NCBI GenBank assembly: GCA_018806915.1
Contig: JAGKQI010000026.1
Span: 186,001 to 250,000, forward strand
Direction: 5' to 3'
DNA from: Phytophthora colocasiae
Taxonomy: Eukaryota; Oomycota; Peronosporomycetes; Peronosporales; Peronosporaceae
DNA length: 64,000 nt
A program made the position numbers and the translations under genes. The notes below the pieces were generated by a model. It was not told where the DNA came from. It made no database searches and saw only the letters and a program-made list of their open reading frames with translations. Every line of letters begins with the position of its first letter. The first letter of the stretch is position 1. Positions 32,193 to 43,867 of the stretch are shown one piece after another.

Positions 32193-35100
32193 TCTGAGTA
32201 CTGCATCTATGCATATGTGAACAAGAAATTGAGAGATCAAGATAGGGAGAATTCGGATCTGCGCGGTAATACATGTAAGTTGCATTCGTATACTGCTAAG
32301 ATCGCGAGTCTTCCCCGGATCGATGAGTTCTCTCGATCTGGTGCGGAAGTGGCTCTGGATCTCAAGGAAGGAGAGTCCAGGGGGTATTGGAAATACCACG
32401 CACCCGGAAAATGGTTCCGCCAAGCCAAGATCTCAGGCAAGATCAATCACGAAAGAGCGATCTTGCTCCTGGACACTGGCGCCGAGGTATCCATCTTGGA
32501 TACCACCTTTGCTCGTAAGGTTGGGTGCCACTTTGACACTAGTCAGAGACAGGAGTGTGTTGGGATCGGTGATAATGTGTACACCACCGAGGGAAGAACG
32601 ATGATCAAGATCACGCTTGCGGGATACTTGGTCTACCTTTTCGATATTTGGATCGGGATCTATCCGGGCAAGATGCAATCCTGGGTATGGATTTCAGGAT
32701 CCCGGCTGGGGTCCGGATGGATCTTGCGAAGGGATCGATGTGCTTACCTAATGAAGTGGGGATCCCACTTAGTGGTCGCAAGAGATTATACGGGGAGAAG
32801 GTAAGATCGGTAAAATTGGAGGAAGATCTACATATCCCAGTTGGGGGATCTGAAGAGATCGCATCGAGAGTGAAATTATCGGCGACAGAGAAACTGTGGG
32901 TGACCAGAGGCGACCAATGGGTACCTACAGTGGTGAATGGACCCGGCCGAACCCGGTACTTAGCGATCACGAATTTGAGCGAGAAGATTTTACGGCTGGA
33001 TCACAGATTACATGTTGGAATGGTACTTGATCAGGAAAAAGTGCCTCGATTCCCCGGGTTTGTGTCGATCGGATCCCGACGTTACATGGAGTGGCAGAAT
33101 CTAGCTCTAGAAGCGACTGTGGACGCAAGACCAGAACCTCAGGAATCCGTGGAGATCCCCTTACCGTCGGTCGAACGGCCGACCTACGTTACGCCGCGAT
33201 CCATACTCCGCCGAGGTGGGGCAACCAAGACCGATCCTGATCCTGCACCAATATCGACACTGGAACCGCGATCACCAACCGATACAGCCGAAGTCAAGGT
33301 CGCATTCATCGATCCCCAACCGGATCCCATGGATACCCCACCGATTACGATCAGTTCCGACAAGACCCCGAGTGGCGAAGCTGGGGGCGGTGAGACTGAG
33401 ACGAATGAGAGCTTGCCAGATCAGGCCCCAGATCGGACAGATCGGACATGCGAAGAAGAGATCGAGGAAAAAACAGAAAAACCAGATTTTCAAATCGAGA
33501 TCAAACATGAATCCGACGCCGATGCCGTCCCCATGGTTAAAGACACCCCGATCTTGACAGCCAAGGACGATAGGCTGCGTGATCAATCAACGGATGAACC
33601 GGATCCGACATCTCCTGAAGGGATCGAGAACGCCGATCAGACCCACTTACACGAAAGTGGCGATTTTTCGGCCGAAGATCTAGCCGATAATCTCGCAGTA
33701 GTACCAGAGATCCAGATCTCCACCACCGAAGAAGTCAGGATTGAAGATCTGCAAGTAGGGAATCCGGGATCGGCTACCCCGGAGGAGATCGAGAAACTTC
33801 GACAGATTATTTGGAAGAAGCGACATCTCCTGATCGGAAAGGGAAACGCACTTCCTCCAGCGACCAAGGGTGTTATATGCGATATCGACGTGGGTGATGC
33901 AAAGCCGATCGCACAACGAGTCCGAAAGGTGGCGCCACAGTTTCGCGAGAAAGTATCGGATCTTATCAAAGGACTCCTAGCTGCCAAGATCATCCGGCCA
34001 TCGACATCGCCATGGGCATCTCCGATCGTGGTGATCATCAAGAAGAACGGTGTAGACATCCGACTATGTATCGATTATCGGTTGGTGAACGGTCTCACAA
34101 GGCTGATGATCTACCCGATGCCCCTGATCAGTGACCTGCTAGAAGATCTTGACAAGGTTCTTTGGTATTGTTCATTAGACATGGCGAGTGGATTCTGGGT
34201 CGTATCAATGACCGATCGAGCTCGCGCGATCTCGGCTTTCATCACTCCATTTGGCCTTTTCGAGTGGAATCGCATGCCGTTCGGGCTGAAGAACGCCCCT
34301 CAGATCTATCAACGCCTTGTGGACAATGCCCTATATGGATTTTTGAAGATCTCCCAGTCCGGAGATGTGGAAAACGCTGCGGATGTGTTCGAGTCAGGAA
34401 TCCCGGAAGATCCCGGTCGCCCGTCGGTGCTAGGACGGAGATCATACATCGACGATATCCTGATCACGGCTGGATCATGGGATCAAATGTGCGATCGGGT
34501 GGAAGACCTATTGGAGGCCTGTGATAAGTGGAATCTCTCGATCAGTGTGGCAAAGAGCTTCTGGGGCATGGATAAAGTGGAATATCTCGGACACAAAGTG
34601 TCGATCGATGGATTGGAGGCAAACCCGAAGGACCTGAAGTCTCTGACGGATCTACCATACCATTCCCTGGATCACTCCGATCCATGCAATCGTTCCTTGG
34701 AAGTTTGAATTACTATAGTCGGTTCATCGAGGATTATGCGATCTATGCATCGGTCCTATATGAACTACGTGAGGTGGAGTTCGCAGAACTGAAGAAGCGA
34801 CCAGATCTGCGAAAGATCATGGATAGCATGGACCTGATCACTCAAGATCCCGTCGCGCTTAAGTCGGATCGGGATAGATCACTAGATATCCCGACTCAAA
34901 GAAGCGATATTACACCGGATCCTGACTTGGGGGCGATGTCTTCACCCCGTTCAAACGAGATCGGAGCCAACCTGGGCCTAAAGCCTGGTGACGAGAGGTG
35001 GGGTAGGGCATACAGGGCGTTTACAGCCTTGAAGACCAAGATCGCGTCGACCCCGATCCTTCGTCACTTCGACACGACGAAGTTACCCGTGGTGATCGTG

Positions 35101-37738
35101 TACGCTAGTGACTGGGCGATTTCCGCCGCACTAATGCAGGAACACGACCAGATCTACCACCCGGTCGCGTTTGCCAGCCGAACCTTGAAGACCAACGAGC
35201 TGAATTATAATGTTGCCGAAAAGGAGGTGTTGGCTCTACTACGGATCTTGGATCTACACTACACCTTGTTGGTGGGACGTCCTAACCCGACACTCAACGC
35301 TTGCCTGGCTGTTCAAGTCTGCCGGCCTCCAAGGACGTCTGGGACAATGGTCTGCTCTTCTGTCCCCGTGGACACTCGAGATCACGAAGTGTACGAAGGG
35401 AGAGGACGAAATACTGGGGGCGATCGCAGCTAACATAACGCCCAGATCGGAGATCGATGAAGCCCTGATCGCGATCGCGCCTCGAAAGGAACCAAAACGT
35501 CGGATCCAGATGCCGATCCCCACCGTAGACCCAGATGAGGAGCTGTGGGTTATAAGTTTCGACGGATCGGCACGCGTGAAACGAGGAGGGGGCGCTTTCA
35601 GCGCGATCGTGTGGAGTTTACCAGAGTGGAGAGTGATCAAGGCTAGATCGGATTATGCTGAAAGCCTTACTGTCAATGAAGCGGAATACCGTGGACTCTT
35701 GCTAGGTCTTGGCATGATCGCACAGTTAGAACGCCGCCGTTTGGTCGTTTGTGGCGATTCGAATCTGGTGATCCGACAAGTCCGGGGCGAGATCGACTGC
35801 AAGGCGCCAGGATTGACGTTACTGAAACAGAAGGTGCTAGATCACTTGCGGAATTGGGGAGATCATGAGCTGGTCCATGTGAAGAGAGACTGGAATGGGA
35901 GCGCAGATAGCTTGGCGAGTGCCGCACTGCAGCGAGGAAGCGGGATCGAGGTCTATGATGAGGCAGATCGGTGCGATCTGATCACCCTAAATCGGCTTGA
36001 TGAGGTGTTGGCCCCTCGAGTTGAAGATCGAACTGCGCAAGTGTCGGCAGTAGCCACGCGTGCAGCCCGAGCGCGACCTGGTGCCGCTGTCCTGCGAGAG
36101 GAGCTGATCCGGGAGATGCGAATTGATCGGATCAGGCGAGCCCAGGACGAGGAGGTCTGGATCGCCGGACTAAAGAGGTACCTGGCTGGGCAGATCGCGG
36201 ATCTTACTCGAGCCGAATCTGTATCCTACGCCAAGATCGCCTCCGAGTACGAGGTAGACGAACAAGATCTGCTATTTTACTGCCCACCAGGGCCGAGATC
36301 AAGTGGTGATCGCGACCGCCTGATGAGACTTGTAGTCCCAGAAACGCTACAACAGGATGTCCTCCACCACTACCATACGACTCTGGAAGGGGGACATCAG
36401 GGGATCGGACGTACTTATCAGCGGATCCGAGATCATTTCCATTGGAGGGGATTATATCGGAGCGTGCAGCGATACGTAGGCGAGTGTGTAGACTGTGAGA
36501 CTGGAAAGGGGAGACCCACGATCCGGGGCGAGTCGCCTGGGAATCTGCAAGCGACATACCCATTCCAGATCATAGCGATGGATCACATACCTTCTCTGCC
36601 CAGATCCAACAAAGGCAACACCGAACTACTGATCTGGGTCGATCTGTTCACGGGATATGTGATCGCAAAGGCCAGTTCCTCCCGATCGGCCCAGACCGTC
36701 GCGGAATCTTATGAAGAATGCGTGTTCCGCAGATTTGGTGCTAGCGAGATGATCAGGCACGATCGAGAACCGGGTTTCATGTCCGACTTCTTCAGATCGT
36801 TCAATAAGATCCTGGGACAGCGACAACGGGCGACGATGGCCTACCGGCCACAAGCCAACGGGACTGCGGAACGGATGGTGCAAACGGCGACTAGGGCGAT
36901 CAAGATGTATGTTCAAGATCTCGATCAGAAGGACTGGGATGAATACGCGGAGAGACTGACGTTCGCCATTAACACGGCTCACGATCGGGTTCGGGGAGAT
37001 ACCCCTCATTACCTGGTACATGGATGGGATCCGAGATCGACGTTGGAGGCAACGATCCCGATCGGATCGACCAGACGCCACGATCGCGATCCAAGACGGT
37101 GGAGATATCGGGTTCAGAGATACTACCAGCAGTCGAGAGAACAGGTCAACGCTAGGCTGCGAGAGGCGATTGCGGACCGAGCTGATCGACACAATGAGGA
37201 TGTCGATCCGCATCAGATCGAAGCTGGATCACGAGTTTGGCTATACCTAGATCGTGTGAAGGAAGGGTATGCACGTAAACTCGCTCACCTCTGGCACGGC
37301 CCGTTCCATGTTGCAGAGAAGCTAAATGAATTCACGATCAAGCTGGAGATCGCGGGATCTGATTACCATATCTTCCCGGTGGTCCATGTTTCTAAGCTAA
37401 AGCTGGTACGGAATTTCCCGGATCGACCGCGGATCGAGTTGACGGTAGATGAAGCAGATCGGCTCGATTTCGATGAGATCCTCCTTCCGGAAGACAGTTG
37501 GGTCCCAGATTTGGATGCCGATGAGTACGAAGTCGAACGGATCTCGGACATGCGAAGTGGGAAACGAACTCGCTACGGTCGGATCTATCGTGAATTCCTG
37601 GTGCACTGGGTCGGTTATGATGAGCCAACGTGGGTCGACGAAGCTGATCTTAACTGTGGGGCCATATTGAGCGCGTTCCTACGTGACCACGCTAATCGGA
37701 ACCGGTTCGGCGTGATGCAGTCGCATGAAGAAGTGTAA
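32155..37738 (+). pseudogene. pol: pol of element 3, two frameshifts plus the pol-a/pol-b break
   Basis: The domain order is the same as in element 2. One base is lost in the G-run near 32650 inside the protease. About ten bases are lost near 35283, inside the degenerate gypsy RNase H. The shared TACCA duplication near 34660 separates pol-a and pol-b. The second RNase H (D and E residues present), integrase and chromodomain (to 37738) are open. Right after the stop, sequence similarity to elements 1 and 2 collapses. Confidence 0.88.
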
Positions 37739-38091
37739 GGAGAGTCAGGCGAGGTGACAGGGTTGCCTCGCCGTGATCGAGGAAGCTGATGTGGAGGAGA
37801 ATCCAGATCAGAGCGAGAATTTTATATTTGTGTATATGCATGTGCGTAGGGAATTTGACGTTGGAAGATGGTGACCCGGGATGTCGAGATGGAGATGAAA
37901 GGGGATCACATTCTCAAAATGATGGAGTACGATGGAATGACTATGGGAATGGAGAATACGAGAATCACGAGTGGAGATTATGGGAGTTACGAATGGAGAT
38001 GGAAGAATGCAGAACGGCCCTGGATGGGGTTCCGAATCCGAGCTCGGGGAGAAGCCTCGAGCCTTGCTGCAGGTGATCGAAGTAGCACGAC

Positions 38092-40929
38092 TTACGGAGA
38101 AGCGGGAAGAGGATTGAACTTGCCGATAAGGCGGGGGATCCTGGTAGCGGGATGGTTGACCGGGTCCTGCCGATACTGGTTACGCCACGGATCCGCCTCG
38201 TCACACTCCTCCAGAGCCTCGATCAGGTTCGCCGGCTCTGGGACGTTCGCGTTGGGATCCGCCCGGTTGGCACGCCGAGAGACCACGCCGGGATACCAAC
38301 GAACCACATCCACTCCCGGAATAGGGAGGTGAAGGAAGAACGGATCCAACAGGATGTCGAGATCGAACCACTGGTCGCGCATTATGGCGGGGAAGGAGGC
38401 GAGGAACTGGCGCCAAGCAGACCCAGCCCGACTCCGCCTGGCCTTGCGAGCAACGTAATACCGCTGCAGTTCGAGATCCGCATCTTGCATGGCAGAGGTG
38501 ATCTCGAGGTTATGGGTGGCCTCCCAAAATGCCTGACGGTGCCGTTCCTCCAGGACGCGATAGGTGGCGGCCACGGCCGCGAGGGGTGTTCCCTCCCTCT
38601 CGTGCAAATCGAGGTCGAACGTAAGGGGACCCGGGTTCGCGAAGTCGTTCCACGGCTCCAGAGCCAGCAGATCAAGCACGTTCACGCCCGTGATCAACCC
38701 GTTGAGGTATTCGGTGCCGGGAGTCGGCGCAGGCCCGGCCTGTATCTGAGAAGGGAACAGCCAACCCGAAGGGATCAACAACCGTTTGCCCAGAGAATTG
38801 GCAATCAGACCCACGATCGAATACTGCCCGATCAACTGCGGATCCCACGGTACGATGTCAGCGGCCGCGAAGGTGCGCTGCCGATCGTATCCTGGAATGA
38901 AAGAGGCGACCGGGAACAGGGGTGGTCGGAGCCCGAGAGGCGGGGAACCGCCGGGAGGAGGTGACGGCGGCGACGGGGAACCCGGAGGTGATCCCGGAGA
39001 CGGCGGGCCTGATCCATCCGGAGATGGGCTTGAGCCGTCCGGAGACCCCGATCCATGAGCGCCAGAAGATCTGCCTCTCGGAACCTGACCGGACTCGCGC
39101 CGGTGCGTCGAGATAGACCGTTGGCGGCCCATGTGTAGAATATCGTCGTCCTCGGAGTCCTCCGCCTCGTCGGAACGTTCCGATTCGGCCTCAGAACTAG
39201 TTCCATTGCTGGGTTCTGGACTCCCGTCCTCTTCTGACGGCGATGAGAATGGGTGCTGGGGATCGTAGTCGGAGTCTTCCTCTTCCTCGTCCTGCGAATC
39301 ACCATCGTCGGGGAGCGATCCGGGCTGATCCGTCGATGCCGGGGTCGGATCAGGGGCTGGAGTGTCGGTTTCCTCCCCTCCGGCCTGCCCAGAAGCTTGG
39401 TTCGCCAACAAATCCAGCGGGCTCGCCGTTGATCCTGCCGGGGTCGGGACCACCGTTGGTGTGACAGGCTGGGTTGATCCGGGAGCTTCGGTAGCCGCAG
39501 TTTTTAGATCACGGGGTGCTGAGGAGCTCCGAGCTGGACGCTTGCGTGAGGAAGGAGGCACGGCCGGGGAAGCGGAGGCGCTTCGAGATCTTTTGGTGGC
39601 ACGAGCCGCCCGGCGATCCGCTATCCACGAGGACAACCGAGCAGAGGAATCCTCGGCGTGATGCAGCTGTTGTTCGGCTTCGGCATAATCAGCGTCCAAC
39701 TCTTGATGAGCCTGCCGAAGCTCCGCGTTCTGTCGCTGGAGTTGGTCGAGGTCAGCGAGGGCCGACGCGTTCTGTCGCTGGAGTTGGTCGAGTTCCTGTG
39801 TCGCCACATCCCGGGCGGAACGGGCCACGTCAAGGTCTGCGAGGACCGATAGACGATCTTGGGTGGCGTCGTCCAGGTCGACCTGGATTCGATCACGATC
39901 CACCGTAACTCGATTGAGATCTTGCATCGCCTGATCCCGGTCGAGGCGGGCCTGATCCAGATCTGCGACGGCCTGATCCCGCTCGGCGATCGCGGCACGA
40001 TGCTGGACGGAGAGCTGGTCCCGGTCGTGCTGGATTATTTCCAGATTTCCCAAGGCGTCTGCCAGATCTTGCTCCAGGCTGGACACGGCGGCGGCATCAG
40101 CTGTTGCATCCAAAGGCGGGGCGCGAGAATCCGGCGCGGATACGTCCTCCAAGGCGAGGTGTGCCCGAGCCAGTTCAGCCTGGTGATCCTCGGCCTCGCG
40201 TTCCAGGTACGCGACTTCGGTTCGAGCGGCGAGCAACTCCGCTTGGGTCCGCGTCAACTCCAACCTCAACCGAGCCTCCTCTGCCGTAGGGCGAGTCTGA
40301 TCAGCGGGCATGGCCATGGCCGCTTGTGGACCTTGGGAGGGATCGTTCCTCTGCCAGCGATCAAGGCTACGCTGAGTGAGGGTCAAGTCATGACGCACGG
40401 CGGCGAGCTCCCGTTCGCGATCCTGAAGCTCATCCCGGAGTTCAATCTCCGTCTCCCCTGCTACGCGAAGTTCGGCCAGCCGGAAGTCGAGATCCTCGAG
40501 CGCAGAGTCTAGCCGCGCCTGGATCCGGGCCATTCGCTGCTCAGACTCCCGCCGTTCGGCGTCGTGCTGAGCCCGCTGATTCTGCAAGGCGGCGATCGCG
40601 TCCCCACCGATAACATCTCCGGTTCCCGACCGCAGACGAGCGATTTCGGCGTTCAGCCGCAAGATCTCCTCCGCCTGGTCGTCCCGGAAGCGCTCCATAT
40701 CCTCCATGTCGGATCGCAACCGGCGAACGGTGTCGTCCAGGTGGTCCCGATCGCGACTCAAGGTTTCGCGCATCCGTTGGCTATGGGCCAGTCTCGCTTG
40801 CAAGGTGACCAGCTCAGGGTTCACCCCGGGGGTTGAGAAGCGGGAGGCGGTGGATCGAGCGGATCGGATCGAGTGCTCGCTCGAGGGCGTTCTCGGCGTC
40901 AAAGGGGGCGAGGGAGGCGGATCGGACAT
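38092..40929 (-). CDS. Intact antisense ORF protein (aORF), unknown function
   Basis: This is a single uninterrupted frame of 945 residues from ATG 40929, antisense to element 3 gag-pol and ending before the 3' LTR. The N-terminus is Pro/Ser-rich (MSDPPPSPPLTPRTPSSEHS). Residues of about 60-440 form a long Arg/Asp/Gln/Leu heptad-repeat coiled coil. A basic Ser/Arg stretch (KRSRSASAS) follows, then an acidic Glu/Asp/Ser run and a Gly/Ser/Pro linker. A C-terminal domain of about 230 residues includes PGYDRQRTFAAADIVPWDP and ITGVNVLDLLALEPW. This domain is clearly related to the one in elements 1 and 2 despite large DNA divergence. The shared frame suggests selection on the protein. Known parallels are the antisense extra ORFs of plant Tat-type gypsy elements. 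Similarity to those was not tested. 37739-38091 has no gene. Confidence 0.82.
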   Translation of the reverse strand: MSDPPPSPPLTPRTPSSEHSIRSARSTASRFSTPGVNPELVTLQARLAHSQRMRETLSRDRDHLDDTVRRLRSDMEDMERFRDDQAEEILRLNAEIARLRSGTGDVIGGDAIAALQNQRAQHDAERRESEQRMARIQARLDSALEDLDFRLAELRVAGETEIELRDELQDRERELAAVRHDLTLTQRSLDRWQRNDPSQGPQAAMAMPADQTRPTAEEARLRLELTRTQAELLAARTEVAYLEREAEDHQAELARAHLALEDVSAPDSRAPPLDATADAAAVSSLEQDLADALGNLEIIQHDRDQLSVQHRAAIAERDQAVADLDQARLDRDQAMQDLNRVTVDRDRIQVDLDDATQDRLSVLADLDVARSARDVATQELDQLQRQNASALADLDQLQRQNAELRQAHQELDADYAEAEQQLHHAEDSSARLSSWIADRRAARATKRSRSASASPAVPPSSRKRPARSSSAPRDLKTAATEAPGSTQPVTPTVVPTPAGSTASPLDLLANQASGQAGGEETDTPAPDPTPASTDQPGSLPDDGDSQDEEEEDSDYDPQHPFSSPSEEDGSPEPSNGTSSEAESERSDEAEDSEDDDILHMGRQRSISTHRRESGQVPRGRSSGAHGSGSPDGSSPSPDGSGPPSPGSPPGSPSPPSPPPGGSPPLGLRPPLFPVASFIPGYDRQRTFAAADIVPWDPQLIGQYSIVGLIANSLGKRLLIPSGWLFPSQIQAGPAPTPGTEYLNGLITGVNVLDLLALEPWNDFANPGPLTFDLDLHEREGTPLAAVAATYRVLEERHRQAFWEATHNLEITSAMQDADLELQRYYVARKARRSRAGSAWRQFLASFPAIMRDQWFDLDILLDPFFLHLPIPGVDVVRWYPGVVSRRANRADPNANVPEPANLIEALEECDEADPWRNQYRQDPVNHPATRIPRLIGKFNPLPASP

Positions 40930-41032
40930 CGTAAGGGAGTGGTGGTACTTGAACGACTTGTTTTCCAGGTGGTGAATGTGGAAATAAACCCGAAGTGAGC
41001 TGCGGCAGCTCAACTTACGTGCTGGGGGCGGA

Positions 41033-42351
41033 TGTGGTGAAGCGGACGAGAATTTTTCCCGGAGAGACAATATCAGCCACGAACCCGAATAGAGTCGGAA
41101 CGAGCGACAGGGGGGACCTGTGATCCCCAGATCTGGGTCGAATCAGACGAAGGTACGATGGGTCCCGCCGGGGAACAGGCAACAGAGACACCGGCGGAGG
41201 AGCAAGTGGAGCGGTGTTCGTGGGTGATCCGAATCCTGCCGGAGGAAGAATGGGGGAATCAAGGAGGTTCTCGCGCGATCAACGATTACGGGGTCCTAAG
41301 TGAGCACGATCGGCTTACCCCGGCGCCCCGGAGCCTCTAACAGTATGATCCTACTTCCCCGGGGGGCGACGAAGCGGGATCACGCAGGATCACGCAGTGA
41401 TCTTCTCCCGTTTAAGTACGAGATCAGCTCTGGATCAAGCTCAGCCCCAGGCGCGACGCAGACCCTTCTGATGGACTGATCTGGACTCTCCGAAGGATTA
41501 TCAAGCGGGATCAGGCGGCGATCAAGTCCCGATTAAGTGCGAGATCAAGCTTCGGTTAAGTGCGAGATCAAGCTTCGGTTAAGTGCGAGATCAAGCTTCG
41601 GTTAAGTACGGAATCGGCTCACGATCAGGGTTAGGGGAACCAAGCTAGGGATCAGCTATGTAGCCAGTGTCATGTGATCGTAGGATAGTAAATCAGGATG
41701 GGATTAGTAGGCATAGGGATCACCATAAACAGAATCGAATTTGCCCTGAACCACTCAAGTGCCTTCGCTACGCCTGGAACCGGGAACTACATTGGCCCTA
41801 CAAGCGTCAAGGAGGTAAGGATACGTGACCTAGTATAGCGGTTAAGTCTGGATAATATATTGGCCAGCTTTGCCCTATCTAGTGAACTATCCTTTAAGTG
41901 CATACATCAGATCGGAAGGAATTGGTTGTTTAGCCTGACGATCCCGTCGAATCTCGCCCCCTCAAGACTCCCGCTAAAGGAAGCGGCAAGCAACGAAAGG
42001 AAGGGACTGAATCCCGAACATAGGACCATTGGAAGACCTGGATCAAGAACCAGGTTCCCGGATCAAGGCTCGAGAACTCGCCTACGACCGGGATCAAGTA
42101 CCCCGAGGTGGAGTGAAGAACTTCCACGCCGCCTCAAACCCCTGCGTCACCCAAGACTTTCTTCTCGTCCCAAGACATCTTCAGAAGTCACCTGGAAGAG
42201 CGTAACCCGCCTACCGACGGGTACACAAGGTGAACACTACACGCAGCAAGATCACGGATCATGGGGGACCCCCTCCGTTAGTCGGTGTCTGGGCGCAAGT
42301 GGCGATCGCGATCGGCCTCAACCAGATTTTGGCCAGATCCGCTCCACCACA
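41033..42351 (+). repeat. 3' LTR of element 3
   Basis: It is 1319 bp, TGTGGTGAAGCGGACGAG to CTCCACCACA, preceded by GGGGGCGGA (41024-41032) and followed by target duplication CCTG. The uninterrupted copy shows where element 2 entered the 5' LTR. Confidence 0.94.
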
Positions 42352-42363
42352 CCTGACTATAAC

Positions 42364-43100
42364 TCATGTGACCGTCGGCTCAGATTTCTGAGTCGACACA
42401 CATTTTCTCTCAACGACTCCGAGAGTCGTTGACGGTCGCCGGCGGCGATCGGAGGCAGCGGCGGACGCTGCTGCCTCAACTGGGGAATCACATGCACCGC
42501 CCGGTGCACGCCCGCCCGCCATGCACTTGCGTGCATAGTGGCCGATGTGATTGCACTTGTAACATCGAACCTTGCCATACTTGCGCTGCTGTTGATTAGC
42601 AGTTGTAGCACTCGAGAGCTCCATAGGCTCCGGACCTCCCGTCTTTGCTTGGAGTTTAACTTGATGCCGGCAAAACTTCTCTTGCATCGCAAGGCTGATC
42701 GCCTCCTCGAGAGTATTCGGATACTCTCGGAAGAGGTACGTCTTGACGGGGCCATCTCTTAGTTCCTTCATGAACGTGACGACTCGTCGATCGGACTCGC
42801 CACTATGTTCGATACCAAGTATCGAGCACGCTGGGCAAAGGTGTGAACATCATTCTTGCCCTGCTGCAGATCGAGAAACTCCGCTCTCGATCTGAACTCG
42901 TTCTTCGGAGGCTCAAACGCAAGTTTGAGTTCCTCCTTAAACACCTCATACGTGCTGAAGCACGTAGGATCCGAGAGTCGGCGCCCATAGGCCAACTCCT
43001 CGCACGTCCGCCAAGACATGACATGGAGAACGCGACCATAGACATCGGATCGACGATACGTCGAGCCGCAACGGCTGTGTCGTGTTCGACAAGCCAACGA
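42364..43100 (-). pseudogene. gag: gag fragment of element D
   Basis: Two frames (to about 42768, then 42364-42771) together show a gag domain (YEVFKEELKLAFEPPKNEFRSRAEFLDLQQGKNDVHTFAQRARYL) and one zinc knuckle (CYKCNHIGHYARKC). A frameshift near 42770 separates them. Several perfect hairpins lie inside the coding sequence, for example CGAGAGTAT/ATACTCTCG at 42708-42716/42721-42729. The 3' part is lost at the element 3 insertion. 43101-43389 is a leader without a gene. Confidence 0.75.
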
Positions 43101-43409
43101 AGGAGGGTCTCGTCCTCATTCCCCCGTGTAGGTATTCACGTGGAGTTTCAACGACTCCACGTGTGGCTTTGGGGAAGCCACCGAGGCAGCAACATCTCGT
43201 TGCTCCTTAACTATGTACCCCAGAGCAACACCGTGTTGCTCTGTCGGCGATAGAGTACGAAGTATCGTCGCTACCGCCTCTCTGGGTCTGACAGGTGGGC
43301 ACAGTCCGTGCGCGTCTGATCCATTGGGGAGTTCTCGACCCCGCGTTCGTATGACTCCATACGAACGAACTGCAGTCGGTCGTGGGACGGACTACAAGGT
43401 GCTACCAGG

Positions 43410-43867
43410 TGGAATAGGTCTGCTTAGACCTATATGGTGGCGTACACGTGCGCTTACGTGTATGAGGAAGCGTGCAATTAGAATAGACTTAATTTAAGTA
43501 TACTTATTTAAATAAGTATAATTAAATCAAATATAACTAAATTAACTGCAAAATACCGTAAAATGAGAACTGTTATTGAATTTGGCACTAAGCCAATTAT
43601 GGACCTCCTAAAACTGTTTAATCTATTTTTAAAGGAACTCCCAACGTGTGGTTGGCAGAAACTCTTCTCCGTGATTGGTAGAAATCGATCGCTTTCTACC
43701 AATAACATGCACAAATGCACACGAACCACCCAATGATGTGGTTCGCCTATGTAGCCATTGGTGTGTACAGCACACCAAGGTTTGAGGTCCCTTTCCAACC
43801 TCTAACAGTTATCGCAACTGTTAGAGTTACAAGTGGTGTAGCCACGTGTAGGTGTAACCCCGTTACA
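43410..43867 (-). repeat. 5' LTR of element D
   Basis: It is 458 bp, with TG...CA ends. The outer terminus TGTAAC/GTTACA forms a hairpin (43853-43858/43862-43867), like the B LTR terminus. It also contains hairpins with 11-bp arms at 43674-43684/43693-43703 and 43800-43810/43816-43826, and a 22-bp perfect palindrome at 43499-43520. No second copy is seen in the window. Confidence 0.65.

Larger units (their letters stand above)
14846..42351 (+). mobile_element. G1 element 3: Ty3/gypsy, interrupted by element 2
   Basis: It starts TGTGGTGAAGCGGACGAG at 14846 and is interrupted at 15188/28852 by element 2. It continues to the 3' LTR end at 42351, for an own length of about 13.8 kb. CCTG at 14842-14845 and 42352-42355 is its 4-bp target duplication. 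gag-pol is close to elements 1 and 2. The first part of the LTR and the whole block after the pol stop, including the antisense ORF, are strongly diverged, so the element is a mosaic. gag-pol has two frameshifts, but the antisense ORF is intact. Confidence 0.93.
42356..43867 (-). mobile_element. Element D: gypsy 5' fragment (LTR, PBS, gag) inserted in copia RT
   Basis: On the minus strand, the 5' LTR is 43410-43867 (TGTAACGGGG ... TATTCCA), the primer-binding site is the complement of about 43390-43407 (TGGTAGCACCTTGTAGTC), then a leader and gag. It is cut on the left by G1 element 3 at CCTG 42352-42355. Its right edge at 43867 interrupts the copia RT after ...GYVDEAHP. The LTR start and primer-binding site resemble those of element B, so both belong to one lineage. 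The LTR and leader are crowded with perfect hairpins (see findings). Confidence 0.75.

Noticed and set aside
38092..40929. aORF as an envelope (env) gene
   Set aside because: It is antisense to pol, with no signal peptide, no membrane segment and no cysteine pattern. Its coiled coil is charged and cytoplasmic in type.
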